Source of the DNA: a virus
Strand: one strand, 5' to 3'
Length of the DNA stretch: 31,831 nt
Virus record (IMG/VR): IMGVR_UViG_3300005617_000705
Coordinates: 1-31,831 of that record
This document shows, in pieces, positions 7,571-16,368 of the stretch. Position numbers and translations under genes: made by a program. Below the pieces are notes generated by a model. It saw only the letters and a program-made list of their open reading frames with translations. It made no database searches and was not told the DNA's origin. Numbering within the stretch: position 1 is the stretch's first letter; the number at the start of each line of letters is the position of its first letter.

Positions 7571-8143
7571 ATGGCAACAGGAGTTTTTTTAATACCTAAC
7601 GGGCCAAAGAATTTGGCGCCTATTTTTCCCGGGTTAGATTTCAGCCAGGTGAAAGAATATTATGTGCAGGTCTTTGATAACAATGGTACCATTGTGGCAA
7701 CCTCACCAATAAATAAAATGGCGTGCTGTAATAACGAGGAATGCGTACGGGTACATTTTTTAAATTATTTAGGTGGCTATGATGCAGTTGATTTTCCAAT
7801 AGTAGATATTACACATGAGGATACATCATCAGAGTTCCAAAATTCCTTGCCTTTCCCTCTTGCAAAAACAGATACCGGCATTGAAAGGTTTAATGTAAAA
7901 AGCAACGATACTTATGAAGTAAGTTGCAAATGCCTTGTGGCTGAATTATCATGGTTACAGGAATGCAAAGATTCACCAAAGGCTTTTATGGAATGGATAG
8001 GAAAAGAAGGGCAATCAGATAATTATATACCCATTGTAATTATTGCTGATAAATTTAAAAAATTGAAAACTGAAACGGAATACGATTATCAATTTTCTAT
8101 AAAGTTTAAATTTTCAAATGAAAATTCTACAATACGTAACTAA
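7571..8143 (+). CDS. Tail/baseplate-type structural protein
   Basis: A 190-aa protein starting MATGVFLIPNGPKNLAPIFP. It has alternating strand segments, an FLNYLGGYDAVDFP motif, a Cys cluster (ACCNNEEC near residues 50-60; CKC around 120), and a C-terminal YDYQFSIKFKFSN strand. The NxLGGxDxxxF pattern recurs in tail proteins of Bacteroidota phages in my recollection, where it sits next to a large baseplate protein, as here. Start and stop lie within 10 bases of neighbours; its stop overlaps the next ATG (TAATG). Exact role unknown. Confidence 0.6.
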   Translation: MATGVFLIPNGPKNLAPIFPGLDFSQVKEYYVQVFDNNGTIVATSPINKMACCNNEECVRVHFLNYLGGYDAVDFPIVDITHEDTSSEFQNSLPFPLAKTDTGIERFNVKSNDTYEVSCKCLVAELSWLQECKDSPKAFMEWIGKEGQSDNYIPIVIIADKFKKLKTETEYDYQFSIKFKFSNENSTIRN

Positions 8144-10515
8144 TGCCCAGTAAATATTTAAAAATATCGATCGGTGATTTCAGCGTTCAGGTTACAGACC
8201 CGGAGCAGTTGCCTTTATCAATAAATTATGCGTTGGAAGATCCGGATAATTTCCAGGATAAAAAATCAGCTGAGGCCTTTGGTATTAAGATACCTGCTAC
8301 TTTAATAAATGATCAATCAGCTAACACTTTCCGCAATGCTGATGTTGCTGATCTAACTACTGACCAGGTTTTCCGTGGTAACCAACAGTGCGTTATAGAA
8401 TCTAACGGATTTGAAATATTAAACGGTAAAGCTTTTCTTACTTCAGCAACACACAATGATAAACCCATTGACTACGATTATAATATTTTCGGGGATAATG
8501 CTGATTGGAAGGTTGACCTGCAGGAAAAAACTCTATTCGATTTTTTAAGCAGGATAAATTTCATTTTCACTAAATCCAATATTGTAAATAGCTGGGCCTT
8601 TGATGGAACTGATGAAACATTGCCTTATGTTTTTGCCCCGGTAAAATACCGGTTGCCAATGGGAGGTTATTCGATCGACAGTAATGGTGCCAGTGTGTAT
8701 GTAGATGATAACATGCTGCCGGAGTATATGAAGCCAGCACTAAGCAAATACTGGATATTGTTCTGGGCATTCAAATCTGTAGGCTATAAAATAAAATCAA
8801 CTTTTTTGGATTCACCATATTTCCGCAGACAAGTAATGCCATGGACATGGGGTAATTTTTTGGACAGTGACGGTACCAGGCTCAGTGTACATAATTTTTT
8901 AGCAAAAAGTATCGCTGATGTGGAATATGATAGTCCACTAGGCAGTCATTCTTTTATTTGGGATTTGAATGTAAGCAATGATAGCACGCTGGGGGCATTC
9001 GATAATAACAATGACTATAGTTACAATACCTCAACATTTGAAATGACATGGCAGTATAAAGTACCGCACTATGGAATTTTAAATGCAACGTTCGGCATTT
9101 CTATTAGCGTAGATTCTACTGTTGCCGATAACAGCGATTGTGAAATGCGTGTGCAGTGGTTTAAAAATGGCGTAATGTTCGATGGTGGAACCGGTGCGTA
9201 TAATGTCAATGGTAATGAGGTTTATTCTATATCAGCGCCAACGATCGGGGTAAGAACTGAGACGGGCGTACATGAATTATTTGGTACGGTACAAGTAAAT
9301 GAAACAGATAACTCAGGCGCTGGTACCATCATTACTGCTAAGATCTATTTGCATACATTCAGGTCCAAAGCAGGAAGATCTAACTGTACGGCAAATGTGC
9401 TGGAATTTAAACTTGATTTTTTCCGCATTCCGTTGGGTGGCACAATTGACTTCCAAAACTATACAGGGCTAAAGAAATATAAGTTCATGGATTATCTCCG
9501 TGGGTTAATAGATGAATTCAACTGGTCCATTAATACTGATTCAATTAATAAAGTTGTTGTTATTGAACCTACACATCAACATTCGTTAAATAATAATCTT
9601 GGCGTAAAAGACAAGCCGGGTTATTTTAAGAATGATTTCATTGATTGGAATGGAAAAGCTGATCTAAGTAAACAGTGGCAGATGGATAACTACAGTGCTT
9701 ATGAACGGGAACTCATTTTTAAATATAAGGATGATAACAATGATGGTATTTTAAAAGTGATCCAGGACCGCAACGTGAATATTTTGGCATGCGGTAAATA
9801 TGTATTGCCGGAAAGATTTAAAAGCGGTAAGCGCCAAGTGGAGAATCGCTTCTTTGCTGCAACCATGCACTACGAATTAGATCAGTGGAAATCTATCACC
9901 GGCGTATCGCCGCAAATGGTTGCGATGATACCTGAAAATGTTAGCAACACTTCAAATAATGAAGCCGCCAATACTTTCACGCCAAAGTCATGTTTTTACA
10001 AGGGCAACATTTCCGGTGCAGGTGGATGGAAATTTGACGGTGATGTGCTAACAACTTTTCCATTCATGTTCTCTGTAAATTATAAAGACGGTGGTGAGAA
10101 TGATCCCATACTATCTTACTCCGATGAAAAAATAAAAAGTGGTTCAGGTTTTATCATCGGTAAAGGATTGCTAAAAAGATTTTATTGGCAACGCCTGGCC
10201 ATAATTCGTAATGGCCAATGGTATAACTGCTGGTTTAGATTAAAAAATATTGATGTGGCGGGGCAGTTACACCAGGAATATAAAAGTTATAATGGCCAGC
10301 GCTGGGAATTGATAGAAATAAAAAATTACCAGCCATTGCTTGAAGCCAGTACTGCATGTTTAATGAGGCGATGGGCACCAATAGAATTAGTTGATGCCAA
10401 TAATACTTATCCGGCGGCTGATACAATCATCAATGGTACCACACCGGCTACCAATAGCCTGGATTTAAAATATGCGCCCTTGAAATGTTTAATTACCGAT
10501 ATACCCACAACGTAA
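8143..10515 (+). CDS. Large tail/baseplate protein
   Basis: A 790-aa protein with no signal peptide. The N-terminus has a characteristic LPLSINYALEDPDNFQDKKS stretch and KIPATLINDQSANTF, then GKAFLTSATHNDKP, a pattern I associate with large tail proteins in Bacteroidota phages just upstream of the tape measure. The middle (residues about 260-440) is beta-sandwich-like and rich in Asn, Thr and Gly. The C-terminal half has an alpha/beta mix including LRGLIDEFNWSIN and a QRLAIIRNGQWYNCWFRLKN region. Position directly before the tape-measure gene, with four bases between them, suggests distal tail or baseplate hub. No catalytic motif seen. Confidence 0.65.
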   Translation: MPSKYLKISIGDFSVQVTDPEQLPLSINYALEDPDNFQDKKSAEAFGIKIPATLINDQSANTFRNADVADLTTDQVFRGNQQCVIESNGFEILNGKAFLTSATHNDKPIDYDYNIFGDNADWKVDLQEKTLFDFLSRINFIFTKSNIVNSWAFDGTDETLPYVFAPVKYRLPMGGYSIDSNGASVYVDDNMLPEYMKPALSKYWILFWAFKSVGYKIKSTFLDSPYFRRQVMPWTWGNFLDSDGTRLSVHNFLAKSIADVEYDSPLGSHSFIWDLNVSNDSTLGAFDNNNDYSYNTSTFEMTWQYKVPHYGILNATFGISISVDSTVADNSDCEMRVQWFKNGVMFDGGTGAYNVNGNEVYSISAPTIGVRTETGVHELFGTVQVNETDNSGAGTIITAKIYLHTFRSKAGRSNCTANVLEFKLDFFRIPLGGTIDFQNYTGLKKYKFMDYLRGLIDEFNWSINTDSINKVVVIEPTHQHSLNNNLGVKDKPGYFKNDFIDWNGKADLSKQWQMDNYSAYERELIFKYKDDNNDGILKVIQDRNVNILACGKYVLPERFKSGKRQVENRFFAATMHYELDQWKSITGVSPQMVAMIPENVSNTSNNEAANTFTPKSCFYKGNISGAGGWKFDGDVLTTFPFMFSVNYKDGGENDPILSYSDEKIKSGSGFIIGKGLLKRFYWQRLAIIRNGQWYNCWFRLKNIDVAGQLHQEYKSYNGQRWELIEIKNYQPLLEASTACLMRRWAPIELVDANNTYPAADTIINGTTPATNSLDLKYAPLKCLITDIPTT

Positions 10516-10519
10516 AACT

Positions 10520-13500
10520 ATGGCAGATACAACATTACTAAATAGAGTCTATGACCTCAAAATAGCCGGTTATGATGATAGCATAACCAAGGTAAAGGCA
10601 TTGACCGAAGCATTCACTAAAATGGATGCGGTAAAGAAAAAGCTTAATGATTCACTGAAACAAAAAACCACTGCCGGTGATACTGAAGGCATAAAGGATC
10701 TTACTGCCAGGTTAAAAGAATTGGAAGCACAGATGAAAAATATATCTGTGCAAAGGGAAAAATCTGCAAAAGAAGCTGCTCTGCAGGCGAAAGCGGATAA
10801 AGACCTTGCAGCAGCTGATGCCATACGTACCAAATCACTCATTGATCAGGAAAAGGAATTGGACCGGTTGATTGCTGCTGAAGATAGAAAACAAAAGCAG
10901 GATGCGAAAACAGCACAAGGATTAAAAGCACAGGAAGGAAATTATTATGCATTACTGCAGGCCCAGAAAGCTGCATTGGAATTATATCGTCTTACACCAT
11001 CTACATCACCTCTTTTTGAACAGGTAAAATTAAGTGCTACTGAGGCAAAGGCGAAAGTGGATGCATTCAACAGATCACTGTCACCCGATGGTACATTAGT
11101 TGGTGAATATAAATCTGGTATCATCAATGCCTTTAAACAATTGGGCTTATCGGATGTGATAAAGAAACAGCGTGATGATATCCATAACGAGCTGAGCCAA
11201 TTGAAAGACGATAGCCAAAAACTGGCAAGTCAATTAAGGACTGCTGGTGAAAGCGGGGATGCCGCATTTAGTAAAATCGATTCCGAATTGCGCCTGAATA
11301 TTGAACACCAGCAGCAATTACAAAAGTCGTTGTTAAATATCAATTCAGCATTGCATGAAACTGGTAGCATTGGTAGCCAGATAACGGAAAGCCTCAATAA
11401 TGGATTTAAGAATGTAAAAAGCCAGGTTGCACAAGTTGCTGCCGGATATGTTGGATTTCAGGCAGTGTTGCAGGGTGTAATTGGCAGCATTGATACAACA
11501 AAAGAATTGAGTGATCAAACTTCTAACCTGGAAGTGGAACTGGGAAAATCTGCAGGTGGTGCAAAGAACCTGGTTGATCAGCTGGCAAAACTTAATACGC
11601 GCACGAAATTAAATGTGCTGGAAGATATTGCCAACATTGCTGCAAAGGCAGGTGTTAGTGAACAGAATTTAGTTGGTGTTACTCAGGCGCTCGATCAAAT
11701 TAAAATTGCATTCGGTAAAGATTTTGGAGACGTTGAGCAGGGAACAGAAAGCCTGGTTAAGCTAATAAATATTTTTGAAGGAAGCGATAAGGTTACAGGT
11801 GATAATCTTTTACGGGTAGGTAACGCCGTTAGAACATTAGCCAATGAATCCGTGGCCAGTGTTCCGTTCCTAAATGATTTTTCAAAGCGAATGGCTGGTT
11901 TAAAAGGAACATTCGATATTTCATTACCATCGGTATTGGGCCTTGCATCTGGTTTTGAACAATTCGGACAATCTGCAGAGGTTTCCTCCACTTCACTCGT
12001 AAGAATTATTCCAAAGCTGGCCAGTGATACAGAAAAATATGCGGCGATTGCTGGCATTACACAAAAAGCATTTTCGGATTTACTTAATAGTAATCCCGCA
12101 GAAGCACTTATAAAAGTATCACAGGGATTAGTACAGGGGAAAGGAAGTGTGGAGGAATTTGAAGCATCATTTAAAGACAGTTCATTAGGCAATGGCCGTG
12201 TTGCTTCCATAATCGGAGTATTGGGTTCTAAAGCAGATCAATTTCGTGCTAGTATTAAAAGCGCGGCCACTGCTTACGGCGATACATCTAATATTACTAC
12301 TGCCTTTACCGCCAAGAATGAAAACTTAGCTGCAAGCCTGGATAAAATCAGTAAGAAATTTGCGGATGCCGCAAACAGCACAGCATTTAAAGTAACGCTC
12401 GCGGCTATTGCCGGTGTAATTACTTTTATCCTTGGCAATCTTCCATTATTGATTACACTGGGAGCAGTGCTTGCTGCAGGTTGGGTTGTACAGAATTCTC
12501 AATTGGCATTATTAAACGCAGAATTATTTTTATATAATACTCGGTTGTTAATCTATCGTGGCATTTATGCAGTACTAACAGTCTTGAATACTGCTTATTC
12601 CCTTAGCCTTGGTTTATTGACTGGAGCATACACTCTTGCAACTTATGCAGCAACAATTTTCAATACAGTAATAAAGGCATCACCATTAGGACTTATTCTG
12701 ACTATTGTTGGATTGCTGGGCGCTTCATTTGTAGCACTTGGTCATTCTATCAATGGTACTACTGCAAGCCTTCGTCAAAAAGCAATACAGGATAAAATAA
12801 ATGCTGATATTGCCCAGCGTGTCATTGATCAGACTGGTGACCAAATTGTAAAATTAGCTAACCTAACTGCTGTTATAAGGGATAATTCAGCAAGTTTGGA
12901 TGTAAGGAAAAAAGCATTGGAAGAACTGCATGCCATTGGTGGTAAATACCTGGAAGGATTGACTTTGGAGAATGCTGCCACCGCAGAGGGTACGAAGTTA
13001 TTAAACGATTATATTGAATCGTTAAAACAAAAAGCTGCTTTTGAAGCTGCTTCTGCAATACAATCCGAAAAAATAAAAGAAGATCTTAAACTGGGATTAC
13101 TGGAAAGCAAATTGCAGCAACGTGTTTCTACAAAAAAGGGCACCGACTTGGAAGATTTAAGTCCGGAAGAAAAAGATTTTGTTGGAAAGGCCAGAAAGAA
13201 TTTTGCATTCACTGCTTCTGTTACAGATCTATTCACTGGTGGTAGTGCAGCTGATGAAGCATTGCAGGTAATAAAGGCACAACGTGCAACTCTTGCGATA
13301 GAAATTGATGCAACAACGAACATCGTAAAGGAAAAATATAAAAATCTAAACAGCACCGTTGCAACTGGTGGTGGTCCAACAGCTGCTGCTGCATCTGCCG
13401 GCTCTGTATTCGATCAATATAAACAATTGATAAATAATAAAGGAACTGAGGAACAATTTTCCAATTTATTAAAAGATATCCAAGATCAAAAGAAAGGAAC

Positions 13501-15436
13501 AGCACTGATTTCAAAAGAATACCAGGAGTTGGATGCACTTCAACAAAAGGTGCAGGATATTTTAAACCCCAAAAAAGGCAAAGCCAATAGCGGATCAAAA
13601 TTAAGTGGCGAACAAAAAGATCTTTTCAAAGATATTGATGCTGTACGTGATGAATTATTGGCCAAACAAAAACTTCTTTTCTCACAATTGCAAATTGATG
13701 AAGTGCAATACCTCACTTCTGTGTTAAAAATAAATACTGATGCTGCAGATGCAAAGCTCAAACTTATTAAAGGTAAAAATGCAGAGGAAAGAAAAACGAT
13801 CGCAGAACTCAAATTGTATAAAATTGAGCAGGAACAGGAAACCAATAAAAAGATTTTTGAAATAAAATCTAAGCAGCTCGACCGTAATTTGGATGATGCG
13901 AAGAAACCTGCACAACAGGCATTCGATAAAGTAAATGATGATCCCACAAAAACGAATTTGGAAAAACTCCAGGCACGGGAAAAATATTTATCCAGCATAT
14001 TAGTTTTGCAAACAGATGCCAATGCAAAAGCTGCACAGCTGGAAATTACTTACGGCCAGAATTCGGAAGCAAATGAAAAAAAGCGACGTGATGCAATTCT
14101 GGAAATCAATAAAGAGTTGGCCAAACTCCAATATGATATCTTCAAAGAATCGTATGATGAGCAATTGCGTTTGCAGGAAGAATCATTTACAAAACTGCAA
14201 AATGAAGCCCGCACTAATGCTGCAGAGCGTACTATCAATGTGCTAAGCAATGATAAGCTGACTCCCAATCAGCAGGCAATACAAATAAAAAGAATTGAAA
14301 GGGAAGAAACTAAACTTTTGCTCGCACAGGAAGTTGCTGATGCAAAAATTGCTCTTGAAGAAAAAGAAGCAGGATTAAGGAAAGGCTTAGCCACGGAAGT
14401 TGAAGTAAGTGAAGCCAGAAAAAAATTGAAACTGGCTGAACTTGCTGTAATTAAAAATTCAACAGCAGAAGAACTTACTTTTTTGCAAAAGCTGAACAAT
14501 GGTTTTAAAGATGCATTACACAATCTAACTGATTTCTTTAAAGGAGTAAAGCGCAGCAAAGAAGAAAACAAAAAGGATCTCAGCGATGCATTCACTGCTG
14601 CCGCAGAAACTATCAAGGGTGCTATCAATGATGCAAAGCAAGCGTACTTTGACAATAAGAAGCAGCAGGTTGATGATGAAAAGCAAACCACACTGGACCG
14701 GTTGAATATTGAGCAGCAGCAAGTGGAAAATACTGCACAGTCTGAAGGAGAAAAGGAAAGTATCCGGGCCCAGTTCGATGAAAAACGTAAAGCAGCTGAG
14801 AAAAAAGCAAGTGAAGAAAAAAAGCAAATTGCGCTCAAACAAGCAACAATTGATTTCGGCTTAGCTGTAATAAAAACACTGGCTACATACCCATTCCCAT
14901 TTTCTCTTATCCCTGTTGCTGGATTAACTATAGCATATTTATTACAACGCTCACAGATACAAAGTCAAAAGTTTGCAGAAGGCGGTATGGTTCAGCCTGA
15001 ACCAGTGGGCAATGGACGTATTGGTAACCGGCCTAATATTCCCATACAAAGGAATGGCGATAATATTTATGCAACAGTTAAAACAGGTGAAGTTATTCTA
15101 AATGAGCAACAACAGCGTAAAGCTGGCGGCGCCGCATTCTTTAGCAAACTCGGTGTACCTGGTTTCGCTGATGGTGGTTACACAGGCCTTGGTGATTTTA
15201 ATTTAGGAGATAATTTACAGCCACCGTATAACTCAGCATCCTTTCTATTACCAAATAATAATTCATCCAATGGCCAGGACAAAATTAATGCCCTTATGGG
15301 AATGATCGCCGAAACAAACAGGCAGGTGAATGAAACCAGTAAGCAAATAAAAAATATTAAAGTTCATGTATCAGCAAAAGAAATTGATGATACAAATGAC
15401 AAACGTAAAAAAGCTTCGGCAATTGGAACTATATGA
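10520..15436 (+). CDS. Tail tape-measure protein
   Basis: At 1638 aa it is the longest gene here. Residues 1-300 are charged coiled coil. Residues about 625-760 form a hydrophobic block with several membrane-like helices (TFILGNLPLLITLGAVLAAG and following), typical of tape measures that insert in the host membrane. Residues about 1010-1470 are again long coiled coil. The C-terminus has FAEGGMV, a GEVILNEQQQRKAGGAAFF stretch and GVPGFADGG, the Gly-rich motif pattern seen at the end of many tape measures. A ruler of this length at about 0.15 nm per residue would give a tail near 245 nm, hence a siphovirus-like particle. Its stop overlaps the next start (ATGA). Confidence 0.88.
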   Translation: MADTTLLNRVYDLKIAGYDDSITKVKALTEAFTKMDAVKKKLNDSLKQKTTAGDTEGIKDLTARLKELEAQMKNISVQREKSAKEAALQAKADKDLAAADAIRTKSLIDQEKELDRLIAAEDRKQKQDAKTAQGLKAQEGNYYALLQAQKAALELYRLTPSTSPLFEQVKLSATEAKAKVDAFNRSLSPDGTLVGEYKSGIINAFKQLGLSDVIKKQRDDIHNELSQLKDDSQKLASQLRTAGESGDAAFSKIDSELRLNIEHQQQLQKSLLNINSALHETGSIGSQITESLNNGFKNVKSQVAQVAAGYVGFQAVLQGVIGSIDTTKELSDQTSNLEVELGKSAGGAKNLVDQLAKLNTRTKLNVLEDIANIAAKAGVSEQNLVGVTQALDQIKIAFGKDFGDVEQGTESLVKLINIFEGSDKVTGDNLLRVGNAVRTLANESVASVPFLNDFSKRMAGLKGTFDISLPSVLGLASGFEQFGQSAEVSSTSLVRIIPKLASDTEKYAAIAGITQKAFSDLLNSNPAEALIKVSQGLVQGKGSVEEFEASFKDSSLGNGRVASIIGVLGSKADQFRASIKSAATAYGDTSNITTAFTAKNENLAASLDKISKKFADAANSTAFKVTLAAIAGVITFILGNLPLLITLGAVLAAGWVVQNSQLALLNAELFLYNTRLLIYRGIYAVLTVLNTAYSLSLGLLTGAYTLATYAATIFNTVIKASPLGLILTIVGLLGASFVALGHSINGTTASLRQKAIQDKINADIAQRVIDQTGDQIVKLANLTAVIRDNSASLDVRKKALEELHAIGGKYLEGLTLENAATAEGTKLLNDYIESLKQKAAFEAASAIQSEKIKEDLKLGLLESKLQQRVSTKKGTDLEDLSPEEKDFVGKARKNFAFTASVTDLFTGGSAADEALQVIKAQRATLAIEIDATTNIVKEKYKNLNSTVATGGGPTAAAASAGSVFDQYKQLINNKGTEEQFSNLLKDIQDQKKGTALISKEYQELDALQQKVQDILNPKKGKANSGSKLSGEQKDLFKDIDAVRDELLAKQKLLFSQLQIDEVQYLTSVLKINTDAADAKLKLIKGKNAEERKTIAELKLYKIEQEQETNKKIFEIKSKQLDRNLDDAKKPAQQAFDKVNDDPTKTNLEKLQAREKYLSSILVLQTDANAKAAQLEITYGQNSEANEKKRRDAILEINKELAKLQYDIFKESYDEQLRLQEESFTKLQNEARTNAAERTINVLSNDKLTPNQQAIQIKRIEREETKLLLAQEVADAKIALEEKEAGLRKGLATEVEVSEARKKLKLAELAVIKNSTAEELTFLQKLNNGFKDALHNLTDFFKGVKRSKEENKKDLSDAFTAAAETIKGAINDAKQAYFDNKKQQVDDEKQTTLDRLNIEQQQVENTAQSEGEKESIRAQFDEKRKAAEKKASEEKKQIALKQATIDFGLAVIKTLATYPFPFSLIPVAGLTIAYLLQRSQIQSQKFAEGGMVQPEPVGNGRIGNRPNIPIQRNGDNIYATVKTGEVILNEQQQRKAGGAAFFSKLGVPGFADGGYTGLGDFNLGDNLQPPYNSASFLLPNNNSSNGQDKINALMGMIAETNRQVNETSKQIKNIKVHVSAKEIDDTNDKRKKASAIGTI

Positions 15437-16086
15437 CATTCGCAGACTTAAAAACAGAAGTACTTACCCGGGCAAAATCATTAGAACTTTGCCCGGCATA
15501 TCAAGCAGCACTCATCGCCACAGATCGCAATGGTTTGCTTGCGGCAGTATCTCAATTATTTATCTGGTGTTACCAGGCCGGCGTTGTAGATGATACATTG
15601 CTGAATGAATTTTTGGATAGTGAACTCAACCCGTATGGAATTTATAAAGGCGGAGAGAATCTTACTAATCCAACAACCGATGTTTACTATTTAAAAACGG
15701 GTAGCCCTACCGTAACACTAAACGGCAATAATAAATGCAAAATTGCAGTGATGGGCGCTGTATCACTTACTTTGAACATTGGCGACAACTCTTATGCAGA
15801 TGTGAAAGCCTTTGATTCCTCTCATCTTATTATGTCGATATCTTCATTCTCGAATGCAAATGTCGAAGGAACACAAGATTCAAATGTTAGTGTTGCTGTA
15901 AATGATAATTCTTTTGCCCAGCTAATTTTAAGCGATAGAGTTACTGCAGAGTATACCGGAAATGATAACAGCCACGGCATTATAAAAGGATTCAATCATT
16001 CACAAACAACTTACACATTGAATGATTCTGCAACTATTCAGGCAAATGCATATAACCAAGCCTCTGTAACAAATACCGCACTTTAA
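15433..16086 (+). CDS. Tail-associated protein with short beta-solenoid repeats
   Basis: A 217-aa protein. Residues 1-90 are helical (FADLKTEVLTRAKSL; LLAAVSQLFIWCYQAGVVDD). Residues about 95-217 consist of short repeating strand units with NDNS/GDNS turns (IGDNSYADVKA, VNDNSFAQLIL, GNDNSHGIIKG, LNDSATIQANA), which suggests a small beta-solenoid. Similar turn-rich repeats occur in phage tail accessory proteins and trimer-forming fibres. It is coupled by ATGA to the tape measure and by TAATG to the next gene, so it belongs to the tail module. Specific role unknown. Confidence 0.65.
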   Translation: MTFADLKTEVLTRAKSLELCPAYQAALIATDRNGLLAAVSQLFIWCYQAGVVDDTLLNEFLDSELNPYGIYKGGENLTNPTTDVYYLKTGSPTVTLNGNNKCKIAVMGAVSLTLNIGDNSYADVKAFDSSHLIMSISSFSNANVEGTQDSNVSVAVNDNSFAQLILSDRVTAEYTGNDNSHGIIKGFNHSQTTYTLNDSATIQANAYNQASVTNTAL

Positions 16087-16313
16087 TGATAGGAAATCAA
16101 GATAAATACTATACCCAACTTGATAAAGATCTTCAGCAACTGGCAATGGTTGACTGGGCTACATTTGTGGATGTCGTTGGAGAAGATGCGATCATCGCAG
16201 CCAAAGTTTGCATTCTAAAATCACAAGGAAAATCATTAACTCAAATCGCAAATAAGCTTGCAATTTCTAAAATGCAAGTACGTACCAGGTCCGAAAAGTG
16301 TGTTAAGTGTTAA
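16086..16313 (+). CDS. Small helix-turn-helix protein, candidate regulator
   Basis: A 75-aa protein. Residues about 44-70 (LKSQGKSLTQIANKLAISKM then QVRTR) look like a helix-turn-helix: Ser/Leu/Thr-Gln-Ile-Ala, a turn at Leu/Ala, then a recognition helix with Ser-Lys-Met-Gln-Val-Arg. The protein ends KCVKC, two cysteines that might bind metal or form a disulphide. The N-terminal half is helical and could dimerise it. It overlaps the preceding stop (TAATG). The 3' end of the gene carries an 8-bp inverted repeat, and palindrome copy 2 follows eight bases after the stop. Binding of one or both dyads by this protein is my inference. A sigma-region-4-like or terminase-small-subunit-like role is an alternative. 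Confidence 0.65.
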   Translation: MIGNQDKYYTQLDKDLQQLAMVDWATFVDVVGEDAIIAAKVCILKSQGKSLTQIANKLAISKMQVRTRSEKCVKC

Positions 16314-16317
16314 CACA
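16299..16317. promoter_or_regulatory. Operator-like inverted repeat TGTGTTAA-GTG-TTAACACA
   Basis: A perfect 8-bp inverted repeat with 3-bp spacer. It overlaps the last codons and stop of the helix-turn-helix gene and lies three bases upstream of palindrome copy 2. The 19-bp span equals that of the other dyads but the sequence is different. It is directly upstream of the head-protease gene. I infer a binding site; a weak RNA hairpin is the alternative, but there is no U tract after it. Confidence 0.5.
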
Positions 16318-16320
16318 GAA

Positions 16321-16339
16321 AGTAAATAGATAATTTACT
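16321..16339. promoter_or_regulatory. 19-bp palindromic dyad, copy 2
   Basis: AGTAAATAGATAATTTACT differs from the reverse complement of copy 1 at one central base, so the 7-bp arms are intact. It lies in the 55-bp gap before the ClpP-like protease gene, 30 bases upstream of its ATG. A CATCTTTG element at 16357-16364, resembling the Bacteroidota -7 box TAnnTTTG, lies between the dyad and the start; if used it would give an almost leaderless mRNA. Confidence 0.6.
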
Positions 16340-16368
16340 TTATTGAAAATCATGTCCATCTTTGGTGC

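Noticed and set aside
13009-13598. Other reverse-strand frames in 13009-13598 as a nested gene
   Set aside because: No start leader, and composition mirrors the + strand repeats.
14269-14838. Minus-strand open frames of up to 189 aa opposite the tape-measure gene (also 13540-14022 and 11695-12210)
   Set aside because: They are Ser/Phe/Leu-rich shadows of the coiled-coil coding strand with no leader or context; the + strand gene is clear.
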